The position numbers and the translations under genes are program-made. Below, in pieces: positions 1 to 8,246 of a stretch of 64,000 bases of DNA (within the stretch, counting starts at the first letter, position 1; every line of letters begins with the position of its first letter). The stretch comes from Candidatus Hebobacterum abditum (lineage in GTDB: Bacteria; Armatimonadota; Hebobacteria; Hebobacterales; Hebobacteraceae). A model generated the notes under the pieces. The model was not told the origin of the DNA, made no database searches, and saw only the letters and a program-made list of their open reading frames with translations. The stretch lies in NCBI GenBank assembly GCA_029821875.1, contig JALGXW010000009.1:1-64000 (forward strand), in the 5' to 3' direction.

Positions 1-665
1 GTGCGCGATGTCAGCGCCGATAGGGACCTGTCTCAACAGAGACCACCACAGCATCGTCAAATACAACACCAGTAGGGGGTTGACAGCGCCGCCTTATAGG
101 GACACCCGCACGCGGCCGCAGCACTCTGGCGAGCGGATGGGTGCCCTGGCAGTACGCCCAGGCACGCTCGACTTGCGCTGGCAGGAACACTCCCGGGCGG
201 CTCCTGCGTTGTGTGTGAAGGAGTACGCACTCGGGGGCTGAAGATAGAGGGTGGACCAGGTGTGCACAGGGGATGTCATGGGCGCGAGACCGCCTAGTGC
301 TGGGCGCCGAGACGGCGTGCTCTGGGTCTGGGACCCGGCTTCTAACCAGGTCTGTGGTGAGGTGCGCGCCGAGGACGTATCGGTCATCAGGGCGCTCGAG
401 ATGAACGGGCTGAGGGTCATCCCCACCCCATTGCGGCCAGACGCTAGTTCCGGCCACGAATCCTATTGATGATGGGGCACTCTTGCTGCCGTTTCTCCCT
501 GCGAGAGCAGCCGTAGAACTTGTCCCCACGAGAGTCTGCTCGGGCGTTTGGGCGGGCCCGGGGAGGTGTCTCATTCGTACTCGACAGCCGGTCTGCGCGC
601 GGCCCCACGTCGCGCTGACCGTCGCAGCTCGGCGTATCCTCCCATTCATCAATGGAGCGTGATCC
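1..665. other. Gene-poor region with two insertion-sequence-end-like motifs
   Basis: I see no convincing gene here; the open frames have no recognisable family signature. Two short motifs ending in TAGGGAC (about 3-27 and 80-104) resemble sequences at 35828-35851 and, inverted, 22728-22751. The last of these lies just upstream of a transposase pseudogene, so they may be insertion-sequence ends. The stretch from about 110 to 640 holds nothing else I can name. Confidence 0.4.
80..104. repeat. IS-terminus-like repeat, copy b
   Basis: The sequence starts TTGACAGCGCC and ends TATAGGGACA. Read on the other strand it begins TGTCCCTATAAGG and ends GTCAA, as does the copy at 22728-22751 (TGTCCCTACAAGA...GTCAA). 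A third copy is at 35828-35851, and a shortened one at about 3-27 shares GCGCGATGTCAG with the flank of the 35828 copy. These are likely decayed terminal inverted repeats of one insertion-sequence family; no transposase is attached to this copy. Confidence 0.4.
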
Positions 666-1904
666 ATGGCAGTGAGCAGGCAGGACCAGAACATCCTGAG
701 GGAACTAGCCGGACAGGTGGCGGAGATTGCTGCCCTGCCGGTGCAGCAGGAGACCATCTCCCTGTGGAAGGCGCTCAACGGCCTCAAGCCGGTTCGCCCC
801 ATGGTGATGATCGACCAGATATGCTGGCACGAGATGGAGGTGGACAGCGAGCTGGCGGTGCAGACCACGGACGGCTTCTGCCAGGAGATGGAGACGACGC
901 TGCGGAGGACCCTCTACTCCTGGAGGCACATGCCGGCGGACATGGTCGTCGAGCCCCTCATAGAAGTCCCGAAGGTCATCCACTGGGGAGGGTTCGGGAT
1001 ACAGGTGCAGGAGGAAGCTGCTGTCCTGGACCCGGCGAACGATGTCTATGGCCATGGCTTCATCGACCAGCTGCACACGGAGTCCGATCTGAAAAAGATC
1101 AGGGAGCCGGAGGTGAGCTTCGATGAGCCGGCAACAGCGGAGCGAGAGGAGATCGCCCGTGAGGCGTTCGGCGGAATGCTCGAGGTGCGCATGCAGGGGT
1201 GGTTCCCGGTGTTCCACCCCTGGGACGTCATCGTGCAGTGGCACAACCCACAGCAGTCTCTGCTCGACCTCGTCGAGCGGCCGGAGTTCATGCACCAGAT
1301 CATGTCCCGTCTCACCGAGGCGAATCTCTCGTTGCTCGACCAGCTCGAGGAGCAGGGCCTACTCGGGGTTGGGCAGCAGAGAATCCACTGCACCGGCGCT
1401 TACACCGACGAGCTTCCCGCCCCCGGCTTCGATCCGAAGCACGCTCGGGCGAAAGACTTATGGACCTACGGCATGGCACAGATATTCTCAGCCGTCTCGC
1501 CAGCCATGCATCAGGAGTTCTGGCTCGACTACGCGGTCAAGTGGTACTCTCGTTTCGGCCTCGGGTACTACGGGTGCTGCGAGCCGCTGGACGGAAAGAT
1601 CGACATCATCCGGAACCTCCCGCGCGTCCGGAAGATCTCCATGAGTCCGTGGGTGGATGTGGACAGAGGCGCTGAGCAGATTGGGAGAGACTTCGTCTTC
1701 TCCCGCAAGCCCAGCCCGGCCTTCCTCGCCCGCGAACCGTGGGACCCAGCCGCCGTTGAGAAGGACCTCCGAGACACATTGGAGCGATGCGCCCGTCACG
1801 GCTGCCCGGTCGAGCTCATCCTCAAGGACATCAGCACCGTCCGCTATAGGCCGCAGCGGCTCTGGGAATGGGCTGACGTCGCCATGCAAGTGGTCGCGGG
1901 GTAG
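666..1904 (+). CDS. Uroporphyrinogen decarboxylase-like (UroD/MtaA superfamily) protein
   Basis: A 412-residue protein of the UroD superfamily, which contains haem-pathway decarboxylases and cobamide-dependent methyltransferases such as MtaA. This copy has the long subgroup layout: N-terminal helices, a mid-protein segment 'HPWDVIVQW' near residue 185, and 'YYGCCEPLD' near residue 305 followed by 'ISMSPWVDV'. It is not expected to be true HemE because it is longer, lacks the usual N-terminal substrate loop and sits outside a haem cluster. Two more UroD-like genes (10442 and 32445) lie in the window, all near sugar enzymes. The start follows AATGGAGCG. A DUF6785 gene lies 323 bases downstream on the same strand. 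Substrate unknown. Confidence 0.85.
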   Translation: MAVSRQDQNILRELAGQVAEIAALPVQQETISLWKALNGLKPVRPMVMIDQICWHEMEVDSELAVQTTDGFCQEMETTLRRTLYSWRHMPADMVVEPLIEVPKVIHWGGFGIQVQEEAAVLDPANDVYGHGFIDQLHTESDLKKIREPEVSFDEPATAEREEIAREAFGGMLEVRMQGWFPVFHPWDVIVQWHNPQQSLLDLVERPEFMHQIMSRLTEANLSLLDQLEEQGLLGVGQQRIHCTGAYTDELPAPGFDPKHARAKDLWTYGMAQIFSAVSPAMHQEFWLDYAVKWYSRFGLGYYGCCEPLDGKIDIIRNLPRVRKISMSPWVDVDRGAEQIGRDFVFSRKPSPAFLAREPWDPAAVEKDLRDTLERCARHGCPVELILKDISTVRYRPQRLWEWADVAMQVVAG

Positions 1905-2227
1905 AGGCGCGGCCACCCGCGCCTGTCAGGCACTCGCGAGGCAGTCTGAGTGGCGCCATGTGTGCCGATACCGAACCACGAGAGGCGCCAGCATGAGGGC
2001 ACAGGCGAGGCGACTTGCGCGCTCCGATCGGATGGCGAGCAAGGCTGCACGGTCCGGAAGCGAGGCGAGAGGCCACCACAATTCCGAAGAACAGAACCCT
2101 GGCGGCGATCCGGGCCTGGAGAGCGGCTCGGCCCACCACCAACCAGCGTGCGTCGTCTCGCGGCTACTGCCTGACGAGGCAGAAGATGCTGTAGGCAGGC
2201 TCGCGAAGCGACAACGAGGGCACCCTC
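1905..2227. other. Intergenic region upstream of DUF6785 gene
   Basis: No gene recognised. The only notable structure is the perfect palindrome at 2214-2229, described separately. Confidence 0.4.
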
Positions 2228-2229
2228 GT
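2214..2229 (+). promoter_or_regulatory. Hairpin covering ribosome binding site and start codon
   Basis: ACGAGGG-CA-CCCTCGT forms a perfect 7-bp inverted repeat with a two-base spacer. The left arm contains the only plausible Shine-Dalgarno sequence (GAGGG) and the right arm runs into the GTG start at 2228, so a folded transcript would hide both. A two-base loop is tight, so the real helix would be about one base pair shorter. Translational control is inference. Confidence 0.35.
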
Positions 2230-4228
2230 GCAACTCAGTAGTGCGGCGAGCGAAGCAGGAGGAAAGGGCGTCGCTTCGCCGATCACGGCGCGTGCCATAT
2301 TGCTGGGTGCGTTGAGTGTCGCCCTGCTCGCCGCGATCAACCCCCACCTCGCCTTCGTGTCCCGCACCTGGAGTGTGGGCGACGGGTCCCTTCTCAACAG
2401 CGCGGTGTTCATCCTCTTCCTCCTCGTGGCCGCGAACGGCGTTATTGCGCGTCTTTGGCCGGGCCGCGCCCTCCACCGCAGCGAGCTCCTCGTCGTCTAC
2501 GGCATGCTCATCGTGTCCGTGGGCTACCTCTTCGTGGGAGGCATGCCCTATCTGGTCTCGGTGACGACGTTCCCGTTCTACATGGCGAGCCCGGGCAACG
2601 AGTGGGAACATCTCATCTTGCCCTATGTCCCGGCTTGGCTGAGCCTGGGCAGCTCGGAAGCAGTTGTCTCGTTCTGGGAGGGGAGTCCCGCCGGCGTTGG
2701 TGTCCCCTGGGACGTCTGGCTCACTCCCCTGCTGAACTGGTTCTCCTTCACCTTCGCCCTGATGGCCGCCATGTTCTGCCTGGGGGCACTGCTGTGCAGG
2801 CACTGGATCGAGCGCCAGCGGCTTGCCTTCCCCCTGGTGGAAGTGCCGCTCTCTCTGACCGGGCGCGATGCCTTCCCGACGCTCCGCAGCAGCGTGTTGA
2901 ACAGCCGCGTGTTCTGGATCGGCTTCGCGATACCGTGCGCGCTGGAGGTTCTGGCGTTCCTTCATCGCCTGCATCCGGGTGTGCCTTCTCCGACGCTCTG
3001 GAACATACACATCGGACGCAACTTCGCCGGGATGGGCCTGCCGTGGAGCGCCCTTTCCTTCATGCGCCTTTCCCTGATCTTTCCGGTCATCGGCATCACC
3101 TGCCTGCTGCCCAGTGAAGTGTCGCTCAGTCTCTGGTTATTCTATGCGCTCTATGTCGTCCAGATACTGGTGTGGGCCAGCTTCGGCGTGGCAGCCGACG
3201 GTGGCACATCTTCGCTCTCGGTGAACCCGCGATCCTTCATCTCCTTCCAGGAGGCCGGCGGGTTCCTCGCGTTGGCCGCACTCATCATCTACCAGTCCCG
3301 CTCGGCGATCAGTCAGGCCTGGTGGAGCCTTCTCGGTCGCCGTAGCGGCGCGCACTCCCCCCATGCGCCACTCGCGGGCGGATGGGCTCTAGTTGGGTTC
3401 GTGCTTGCCAACGGTTTCATGGTGTGGTGGATCAGTCGTGCAGGAATGTCCTGGTGGTCCTTTGCCCTGCTGATGGCAGTCTTCTACGCAGTTCTGATCG
3501 GCTGCTCTCGGCTTGTCGCGGCTGGGGGCGTGATGTTCGTGAGCCACGAATTCACGACACGTGGTGTGGTGCTGTCCACCGTTGGCACGACCGCCATCGG
3601 CCCTCAGTCGCTGACAATGTACACCTACGTGTGGCTGGCCTACATGAGCGACCCGATGAGTCTGGCAATGCCCCAGATGATGAACAGCTTCAAGCTGGTC
3701 GACCGGGCCCGGGTCCGAGGCAGGCACTTCACTCTGGCCGCCGGCCTGGCAGTGGCGATGATGGTGGCCGTCGGTCTGCCGGCACTTCTGGCTGTCATCT
3801 ACCGGCATGGGGCGAGCGCCATCGGCTATGCAGGCGGGTGGCCGTTCCGCATGTTCCCGAACTGGGCCTTGGGCGACCTGGACGGTGCCTTGAGGAACCC
3901 GATGCCGGCGGACAACTGGCTCCGATTCGGCATGCTCCTCGGCGCTGCCATCACGGCCGCTCTCGTGTGGCTGAATACCCGCTTCGTCTGGTGGTCGCTG
4001 AGCCCGATAGGGTTTCTGATAGCAAGCTCCTACGAGACCAATCGGTCCGTATGGCTCAATGCCTTGATCGCCTGGGTGCTGATCACCTTGGTCCGACGCT
4101 ACGGAGGACTCCGACTCGAGCGGGCGCTCCGGCCCGCCTTCCTGGGGCTGGTGCTGGGTTCCTACCTCCCTTCCGGGGTCCTCGCCATTGTCTCCGCCGT
4201 CTTTGGCCTAGCACAGCCAATGGGCTAG
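2228..4228 (+). CDS. DUF6785/DUF6784 polytopic membrane protein (putative transporter), subfamily A
   Basis: A 666-residue integral membrane protein with roughly 14 hydrophobic segments spread over its whole length. It opens with 'ITARAILLGAL' and has the family pattern of 'PFYMASPGNEWE', a charged 'RHWIERQRLAFPLVEVPL' loop near residue 195, and a C-terminal 'RRYGGLRL' followed by two last helices. The same landmarks recur in the proteins at 27485, 39887, 48581 and 54820. The family has no established function that I know of; its many helices and OPT-transporter-like appearance suggest solute transport. The GTG start is preceded by GAGGG inside a hairpin. A prepilin-like gene follows after 225 bases, as beside two other DUF6785 genes here. 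Confidence 0.85.
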   Translation: MQLSSAASEAGGKGVASPITARAILLGALSVALLAAINPHLAFVSRTWSVGDGSLLNSAVFILFLLVAANGVIARLWPGRALHRSELLVVYGMLIVSVGYLFVGGMPYLVSVTTFPFYMASPGNEWEHLILPYVPAWLSLGSSEAVVSFWEGSPAGVGVPWDVWLTPLLNWFSFTFALMAAMFCLGALLCRHWIERQRLAFPLVEVPLSLTGRDAFPTLRSSVLNSRVFWIGFAIPCALEVLAFLHRLHPGVPSPTLWNIHIGRNFAGMGLPWSALSFMRLSLIFPVIGITCLLPSEVSLSLWLFYALYVVQILVWASFGVAADGGTSSLSVNPRSFISFQEAGGFLALAALIIYQSRSAISQAWWSLLGRRSGAHSPHAPLAGGWALVGFVLANGFMVWWISRAGMSWWSFALLMAVFYAVLIGCSRLVAAGGVMFVSHEFTTRGVVLSTVGTTAIGPQSLTMYTYVWLAYMSDPMSLAMPQMMNSFKLVDRARVRGRHFTLAAGLAVAMMVAVGLPALLAVIYRHGASAIGYAGGWPFRMFPNWALGDLDGALRNPMPADNWLRFGMLLGAAITAALVWLNTRFVWWSLSPIGFLIASSYETNRSVWLNALIAWVLITLVRRYGGLRLERALRPAFLGLVLGSYLPSGVLAIVSAVFGLAQPMG

Positions 4229-4453
4229 CGTGCGCCGTCTTCACGGGTGGGGCGGGGCTGCGCCATGGGCAGATGCGCCAGTCTGGGGAAGGGACTCGTG
4301 TCGGGCTGGCGAAAGACCGCGACGTCGGGTGTCGGAACAGATTGACCGGATGCTCCGCCCGGGAAGGGAGGTGAGGTCGAGCCAGCCGACTGTCGGCTTC
4401 CACTGCATTGAGCAGTGTCGTCGCCTGAGATCTGAAGGCAGGAGGAGTATGCA

Positions 4454-5533
4454 GTGATGACACGGAGGCAGAAGGGATTCACTCTGATTGAGCTGCTAGT
4501 GGTGATCGCGATCATCGGAATCCTGGCAGCGATGGTGTTTCCGGTATTCGCGCGGGCGCGCGAAGCCGCGCGCAAGGCGGTGTGTCTGTCGAACGTAAAG
4601 AACATCGCCCTGGCCATTCAGATGTACCTGGCGGACAACAACGATACGCTCCCACCGTGCGAGCACCGCGCAGACGTGCTGGAGTACTTCGACATGATCC
4701 CGGCAAGCTCGGACCGGACGGACATCTGGAACGGGACGATCAACGGCCACTGCGCCGTAGCCACGAAGTCCAATCCCTACCTGAAATGGCCCATCGTCCT
4801 CGATGAGTACATCAAGAACCGCGACGTATGGTCGTGTCCCAGCGCCAAGATCACCGGCGGGGCCACGTTCATCATCGGCCCGACCGACTGGTTTGGCCAC
4901 CTCTTGGCCAACGAGGGCGGGTGGGGTGACGATTCGCCCCTCGGCTACTTCGGACCGTGCGAGCGCGGTTACCCTAATGGATGGGGCGGAACGATCACGG
5001 ACTCCCTGGCCCAGGGAAGGCTGGCAGTGCTCGTGGGCAGCACGGAAGGCGGAGTTCACAAGGCCTTCCTCCAGAGCATTGCCACCAACACCTACCAGTC
5101 GGCGGCGCATGGGCTCAAACTCGTCGAGGTCGAGGATCCTGTCAACTATCCCATCTGCGGAGATGGAAGCCAGCTCGTCGACTCCATGGGCCCCGGCTTG
5201 ACGGCGTATCCCGACCTGTGCAACGCCGAGTGCGCCGGCGACATGATCTGGTGTAGTCCCTGGGTCGACTGGGAGACCTGCTCGATATGGGCCGCAGACT
5301 GCGGGATAGAGTACCATGCTCCGCAGAACGGCAGCTTCTACAACGACCGCGAGCTCCTCAAGCGGTACGCCCGCCACTTGGGTGGGTCGAACCTCGGCTT
5401 CCTAGATGGCCATGCCAGCTGGATAAACAGCCAGATGCTGCTGGACAAGGTCAGGGATGGCGAGATCTTCGGGCTCTACTCCAGCGGTCCGACCAGCCAG
5501 TGCGCGGGGGTCGAGGGCAACTACATCTACTAG
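4454..5533 (+). CDS. Prepilin-type N-terminal cleavage domain protein (DUF1559-like), copy 1
   Basis: A 359-residue secreted or pilus-like protein. Residues 1-8 end in a charged stretch and Gly before [12 protein letters not shown], the type IV prepilin site cut and methylated by a PilD-type peptidase. The hydrophobic helix is followed by '[17 protein letters not shown]' and '[12 protein letters not shown]'. The centre holds many Cys and Trp (for example 'CNAECAGDMIWC' and 'ADCG'), and the C-terminus has 'RHLGGSNLGFLDGHASW', the H-x8-DG motif of this group. GGAGGAG at 4441 sits 6 bases before GTG 4454; ATG 4457 is an equally good start. A GC-rich hairpin follows the stop. Copies 2 and 3 are at 29736 and 56910. 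The role is unproven; minor pseudopilin or envelope binding protein are both possible. Confidence 0.85.
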   Translation: MMTRRQKGFTLIELLVVIAIIGILAAMVFPVFARAREAARKAVCLSNVKNIALAIQMYLADNNDTLPPCEHRADVLEYFDMIPASSDRTDIWNGTINGHCAVATKSNPYLKWPIVLDEYIKNRDVWSCPSAKITGGATFIIGPTDWFGHLLANEGGWGDDSPLGYFGPCERGYPNGWGGTITDSLAQGRLAVLVGSTEGGVHKAFLQSIATNTYQSAAHGLKLVEVEDPVNYPICGDGSQLVDSMGPGLTAYPDLCNAECAGDMIWCSPWVDWETCSIWAADCGIEYHAPQNGSFYNDRELLKRYARHLGGSNLGFLDGHASWINSQMLLDKVRDGEIFGLYSSGPTSQCAGVEGNYIY

Positions 5534-5552
5534 TCGAACCGCTGACGGAATT

Positions 5553-5580
5553 GGAGCGCCCGCCCGTGGGCGGGCGCTCC
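5553..5580 (+). terminator. GC-rich hairpin after prepilin-like gene
   Basis: GGAGCGCCCGCCC and GGGCGGGCGCTCC form a perfect 13-bp inverted repeat around GT, 20 bases after the stop at 5533. Only a weak T-rich tail (TCCTTCG) follows. The other two prepilin-like genes also have strong GC hairpins downstream, so this is probably the transcript end. Confidence 0.6.
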
Positions 5581-5581
5581 G

Positions 5582-5680
5582 TCCTTCGCACCGGACATGC
5601 GCGCGCTCGAGGCAATGAAGCGCTATGTCGAGGAGGCCGAAACAGGCGAACAGGTGGCCGGTGTCAGAGTGGGGCAATAG
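5582..5680 (+). pseudogene. Possible 3' remnant of a Gfo/Idh/MocA dehydrogenase
   Basis: An open frame reads '...PDMRALEAMKRYVEEAETG' and ends at TAG 5678-5680, seven bases before the next gene. The pattern 'RALE-x6-EEAETG-x4-V' matches the usual C-terminal tail of Gfo/Idh/MocA oxidoreductases, and a complete family member lies at 7036. Nothing upstream in this frame continues the domain, because the prepilin terminator directly abuts it. A short unrelated leader peptide is the alternative. Confidence 0.35.
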
Positions 5681-5686
5681 GGCGCA

Positions 5687-7006
5687 GTGATGCATCCATC
5701 TCTGGGATTGATCGTTGTCTCCAGTCCTCTGGAGGTCGGCGCGGAGCAGGCTTCGGCCCTGCTGAAGCAGGGGCGTGAGGTGTTGTCGCAGGCAGGGGTC
5801 CGTCCGGTGGCCCCGGCGGTGGTCAGCGACGCGAGCGCGGCGCGGAAGGCAGGCGCCTCGTTTGGGGACGTCGATGCCCTGTGTGTGATCGCCGCGACGT
5901 GGTCCGAGGACTACCTTGTGCAAGACACCCTGGCCGCCATGGGCGATTCTGTTCCCGTGATCGCCTGGGGCCTGCCCGGCCTGCACACGGGTTCGCTCTG
6001 TGGCACCCAGCAGCTGTGTTGTGTGTTGAAGGAGTTGGGGTACGTCTATCGGTTTGTCTACGGAGATCTCGAGGGCCAAGCGGCCCAGGCCCGTGTCCTC
6101 GCCGTGTCGCGAGCCGCGGCGGCGCGTCGGGCACTGCGGGGGACCCGGGTTGGCCGCATCGGGTCCCGTCTGCCGGGCATGGCCGAAGTGGCGGTCGACG
6201 AAGTGGCACTGCGCGCAGTGCTTGGGCCCCGGCTGATCGAACGACCGCTGGACTGGCTTACCAGCCAGGCAGAGGCAGCCGAGGGGAAGGAGGCCGAGGA
6301 GATCTGGGCGCGGGCGAGTGGCAACGCCGGCAACGTGGAAGTTCCCGATAGCGCCGGCCTGTTGGCCGCCCGGTACTATCTCGCGCTGCGCGAGTTCCTC
6401 CGCGCCGAGGAGATCAGCGCGCTCACTGTCGAGTGCTATCCCCAGCTCATGGGTCAGGTCTGCCTGCCTATTGCCTTGCTGGCGGAGGAGGACATCGTGG
6501 GCGCGTGCGAGGGAGATGTCAACAGCGCAGTCGGCATGCGGCTCCTCTCCTGGTTCAGCGGTGGCCCGGTCCACAACACCGACCTCCTCGCCGACGATCC
6601 CAAGGAGAACACCGTCATCTTCTCCCACTGCGGCTCCGGAGCGTTCTGCCTGGCTTCATCCCAAGACGAGGTCGTTCTGGGCTCCTGTCGGCTCATGGAC
6701 ACGGGGGTAACCGTCCAATATCCCGGCCGCCCAGGGCGCGTCACGGGAATCAACCTTGTGGGGCCGAGCGGCGACTACCGGCTCGGCCTCTTCGGCGGAG
6801 ACGCCGTGCCAACCGAGCTCGTGTTCCCCGGCAACCCCGTGAAGGTGCGATTGGATGTGCCGGTGCCGGATTTCCTGGAGGAGGTGGCCGAGGCGGGTCT
6901 GGGCCATCACTGGATGATTGGGGAGGGAGACGCGACCCTCGCCCTCCTGGAGTTCGGGCGCTTGACGGGCATTCCGGTGTTTCAGCCCGGCCTGCGGGGG
7001 ACATGA
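5687..7006 (+). CDS. L-fucose/L-arabinose isomerase-like protein
   Basis: A 439-residue protein resembling the FucI/AraA fold, ketol isomerases that interconvert aldoses and ketoses with a divalent metal. Visible landmarks are an N-terminal Rossmann-like half ('LGLIVVSSPLE', 'WGLPGLHTGSLCG'), the metal-site-like segment 'CEGDVNSAVGMRLL' near residue 273, 'FSHCGSGAFCLA' near 312 and a C-terminal 'GHHWMIGEGD' near 406. It is shorter than classical FucI, as for the many uncharacterised family members. GTG 5687 or the adjacent ATG 5690 can be the start. A Gfo/Idh dehydrogenase and a GH42 enzyme follow on the same strand, fitting a sugar-catabolic cluster. Actual substrate unknown. Confidence 0.75.
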   Translation: MMHPSLGLIVVSSPLEVGAEQASALLKQGREVLSQAGVRPVAPAVVSDASAARKAGASFGDVDALCVIAATWSEDYLVQDTLAAMGDSVPVIAWGLPGLHTGSLCGTQQLCCVLKELGYVYRFVYGDLEGQAAQARVLAVSRAAAARRALRGTRVGRIGSRLPGMAEVAVDEVALRAVLGPRLIERPLDWLTSQAEAAEGKEAEEIWARASGNAGNVEVPDSAGLLAARYYLALREFLRAEEISALTVECYPQLMGQVCLPIALLAEEDIVGACEGDVNSAVGMRLLSWFSGGPVHNTDLLADDPKENTVIFSHCGSGAFCLASSQDEVVLGSCRLMDTGVTVQYPGRPGRVTGINLVGPSGDYRLGLFGGDAVPTELVFPGNPVKVRLDVPVPDFLEEVAEAGLGHHWMIGEGDATLALLEFGRLTGIPVFQPGLRGT

Positions 7007-7035
7007 CGTTCGCGAGAAGACGAGGGTAGGAGACC

Positions 7036-8127
7036 ATGGTCAACGTCGGCATCATCGGGCTGGGACGCAGTGGGTGGGAGCTTCACGGCGAGCCACTCAG
7101 CAAGATGGCTGACTACCGGGTCGTGGCCGTGTGCGATCAGTCCCAGGCGCGGTTGGCGCCAATCGCGCAAGAGCTGGGCGCTCGCCCCTTTGGCGACCCA
7201 CAAGAGCTGATCGCCGATGCTGAGGTCGACTTGGTGGTCGTGGCGGTACCAGGCAAACTACACTGCCCACTGACCGTGGCCGCCCTCCAGGCCGGCAAGC
7301 ACGTCGTCGTTGAGAAGCCGATGGCGGACACTCTCGCCGAAGCCGAGGAGATGCTCGCCGCGGCCGAGAGCAGCGGGCGGACCCTGACAGTGTTTCACAA
7401 TCGCCGGTGGGACCGTGACTACCAGCTTCTGAAGGCGCTCGTCGGACGGGGCGAACTGGGGGAGCTGCTGACAGTCGATTCCAGGGTAATGACCTACGGA
7501 CCCGAGTGGACCAGCTATGGCGTGCCTGAATTCAACCCCACCTGGCGCATCCAGGCCGCTTACGGAGGCGGCTTCATGGCCGACTGGGGCCCACACCTTG
7601 TGGAGCAGTGCCTCGACCTCACGGGCGAGTGGCCGGCGAGCGTAACCTGCCAGTTGCGCAGCCATCTCTGGGCGACTGAGGTCGAGGATTACTTCAACAT
7701 GCGGCTGGCTCTGCCATCGGGGCTGCTGGTCACGCTGGAGGGGTCGAACAACGCCCGCATGCCTCTGCCGCGGTGGTTTCTGGTGGGCCGCGAAGGCACG
7801 TTGGTGGCCGATGGTGCCTGGGGCCACTGGACGGACATGCGGATCCGCCGCTCCATGGACGACGTGACAGTGGATCTGGTGCCGCAGGAGGTGGGCCTCA
7901 GCAGCGGCACTCGGGACTACGACGTCGGCGAAGAACTTAGTGTTCGTTTCTACGGCGACCTTACGGAGTCGCTGTCCACGGGCAGGCCCCCGGCCATCAG
8001 CGCTCAGCGCGGCCGCGATGTCATGGCGATCCTCGAAGCTGCACGGCGGTCGGCCGAAACCGGGCAGACCGTCAAACCGAATGATCCGAAAGGCGCCTAC
8101 GGAGGCCGTGACGCGACCGCCGCCTGA
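7036..8127 (+). CDS. Gfo/Idh/MocA family oxidoreductase
   Basis: A 363-residue NAD(P)-dependent dehydrogenase. The N-terminal Rossmann fold starts at once with 'VGIIGLGRSGW' (residues 4-14), and the hallmark E-K-P triad is at residues 93-95 in 'VVVEKPMADT'. The C-terminal alpha/beta domain contains 'GGGFMADWGPHLVEQCLDL', where the D-x3-H pair is the usual catalytic region. Members oxidise or epimerise sugars and inositols; this substrate cannot be told from sequence. TAGGAG lies 6 bases before ATG. The gene follows the isomerase by 29 bases, so the two are probably co-transcribed. Confidence 0.88.
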   Translation: MVNVGIIGLGRSGWELHGEPLSKMADYRVVAVCDQSQARLAPIAQELGARPFGDPQELIADAEVDLVVVAVPGKLHCPLTVAALQAGKHVVVEKPMADTLAEAEEMLAAAESSGRTLTVFHNRRWDRDYQLLKALVGRGELGELLTVDSRVMTYGPEWTSYGVPEFNPTWRIQAAYGGGFMADWGPHLVEQCLDLTGEWPASVTCQLRSHLWATEVEDYFNMRLALPSGLLVTLEGSNNARMPLPRWFLVGREGTLVADGAWGHWTDMRIRRSMDDVTVDLVPQEVGLSSGTRDYDVGEELSVRFYGDLTESLSTGRPPAISAQRGRDVMAILEAARRSAETGQTVKPNDPKGAYGGRDATAA

Positions 8128-8246
8128 CGGCAGTTGTGCGGTCGCTTCGGGGGCGAGGCGAAGGCTCCGGCTTTCGTCAGGGCGCTTTCTGAGATTGCCC
8201 GCACCGTCGTCGCACCTCAATATCGCCCTGGGGAGGGAAGTGCAGC

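Noticed and set aside
251..469. Small plus-strand frame in the first gap
   Set aside because: No ribosome binding site and no similarity I can see; left as intergenic.
11..868. Long minus-strand open frame at the left edge
   Set aside because: It overlaps the UroD-like gene start antisense and has no recognisable domain or ribosome binding site.
1844..3010. A 388-codon minus-strand open frame
   Set aside because: It spans the end of one real gene and half of a membrane protein gene; its composition (Arg/Glu/His-rich) is that of an antisense shadow.
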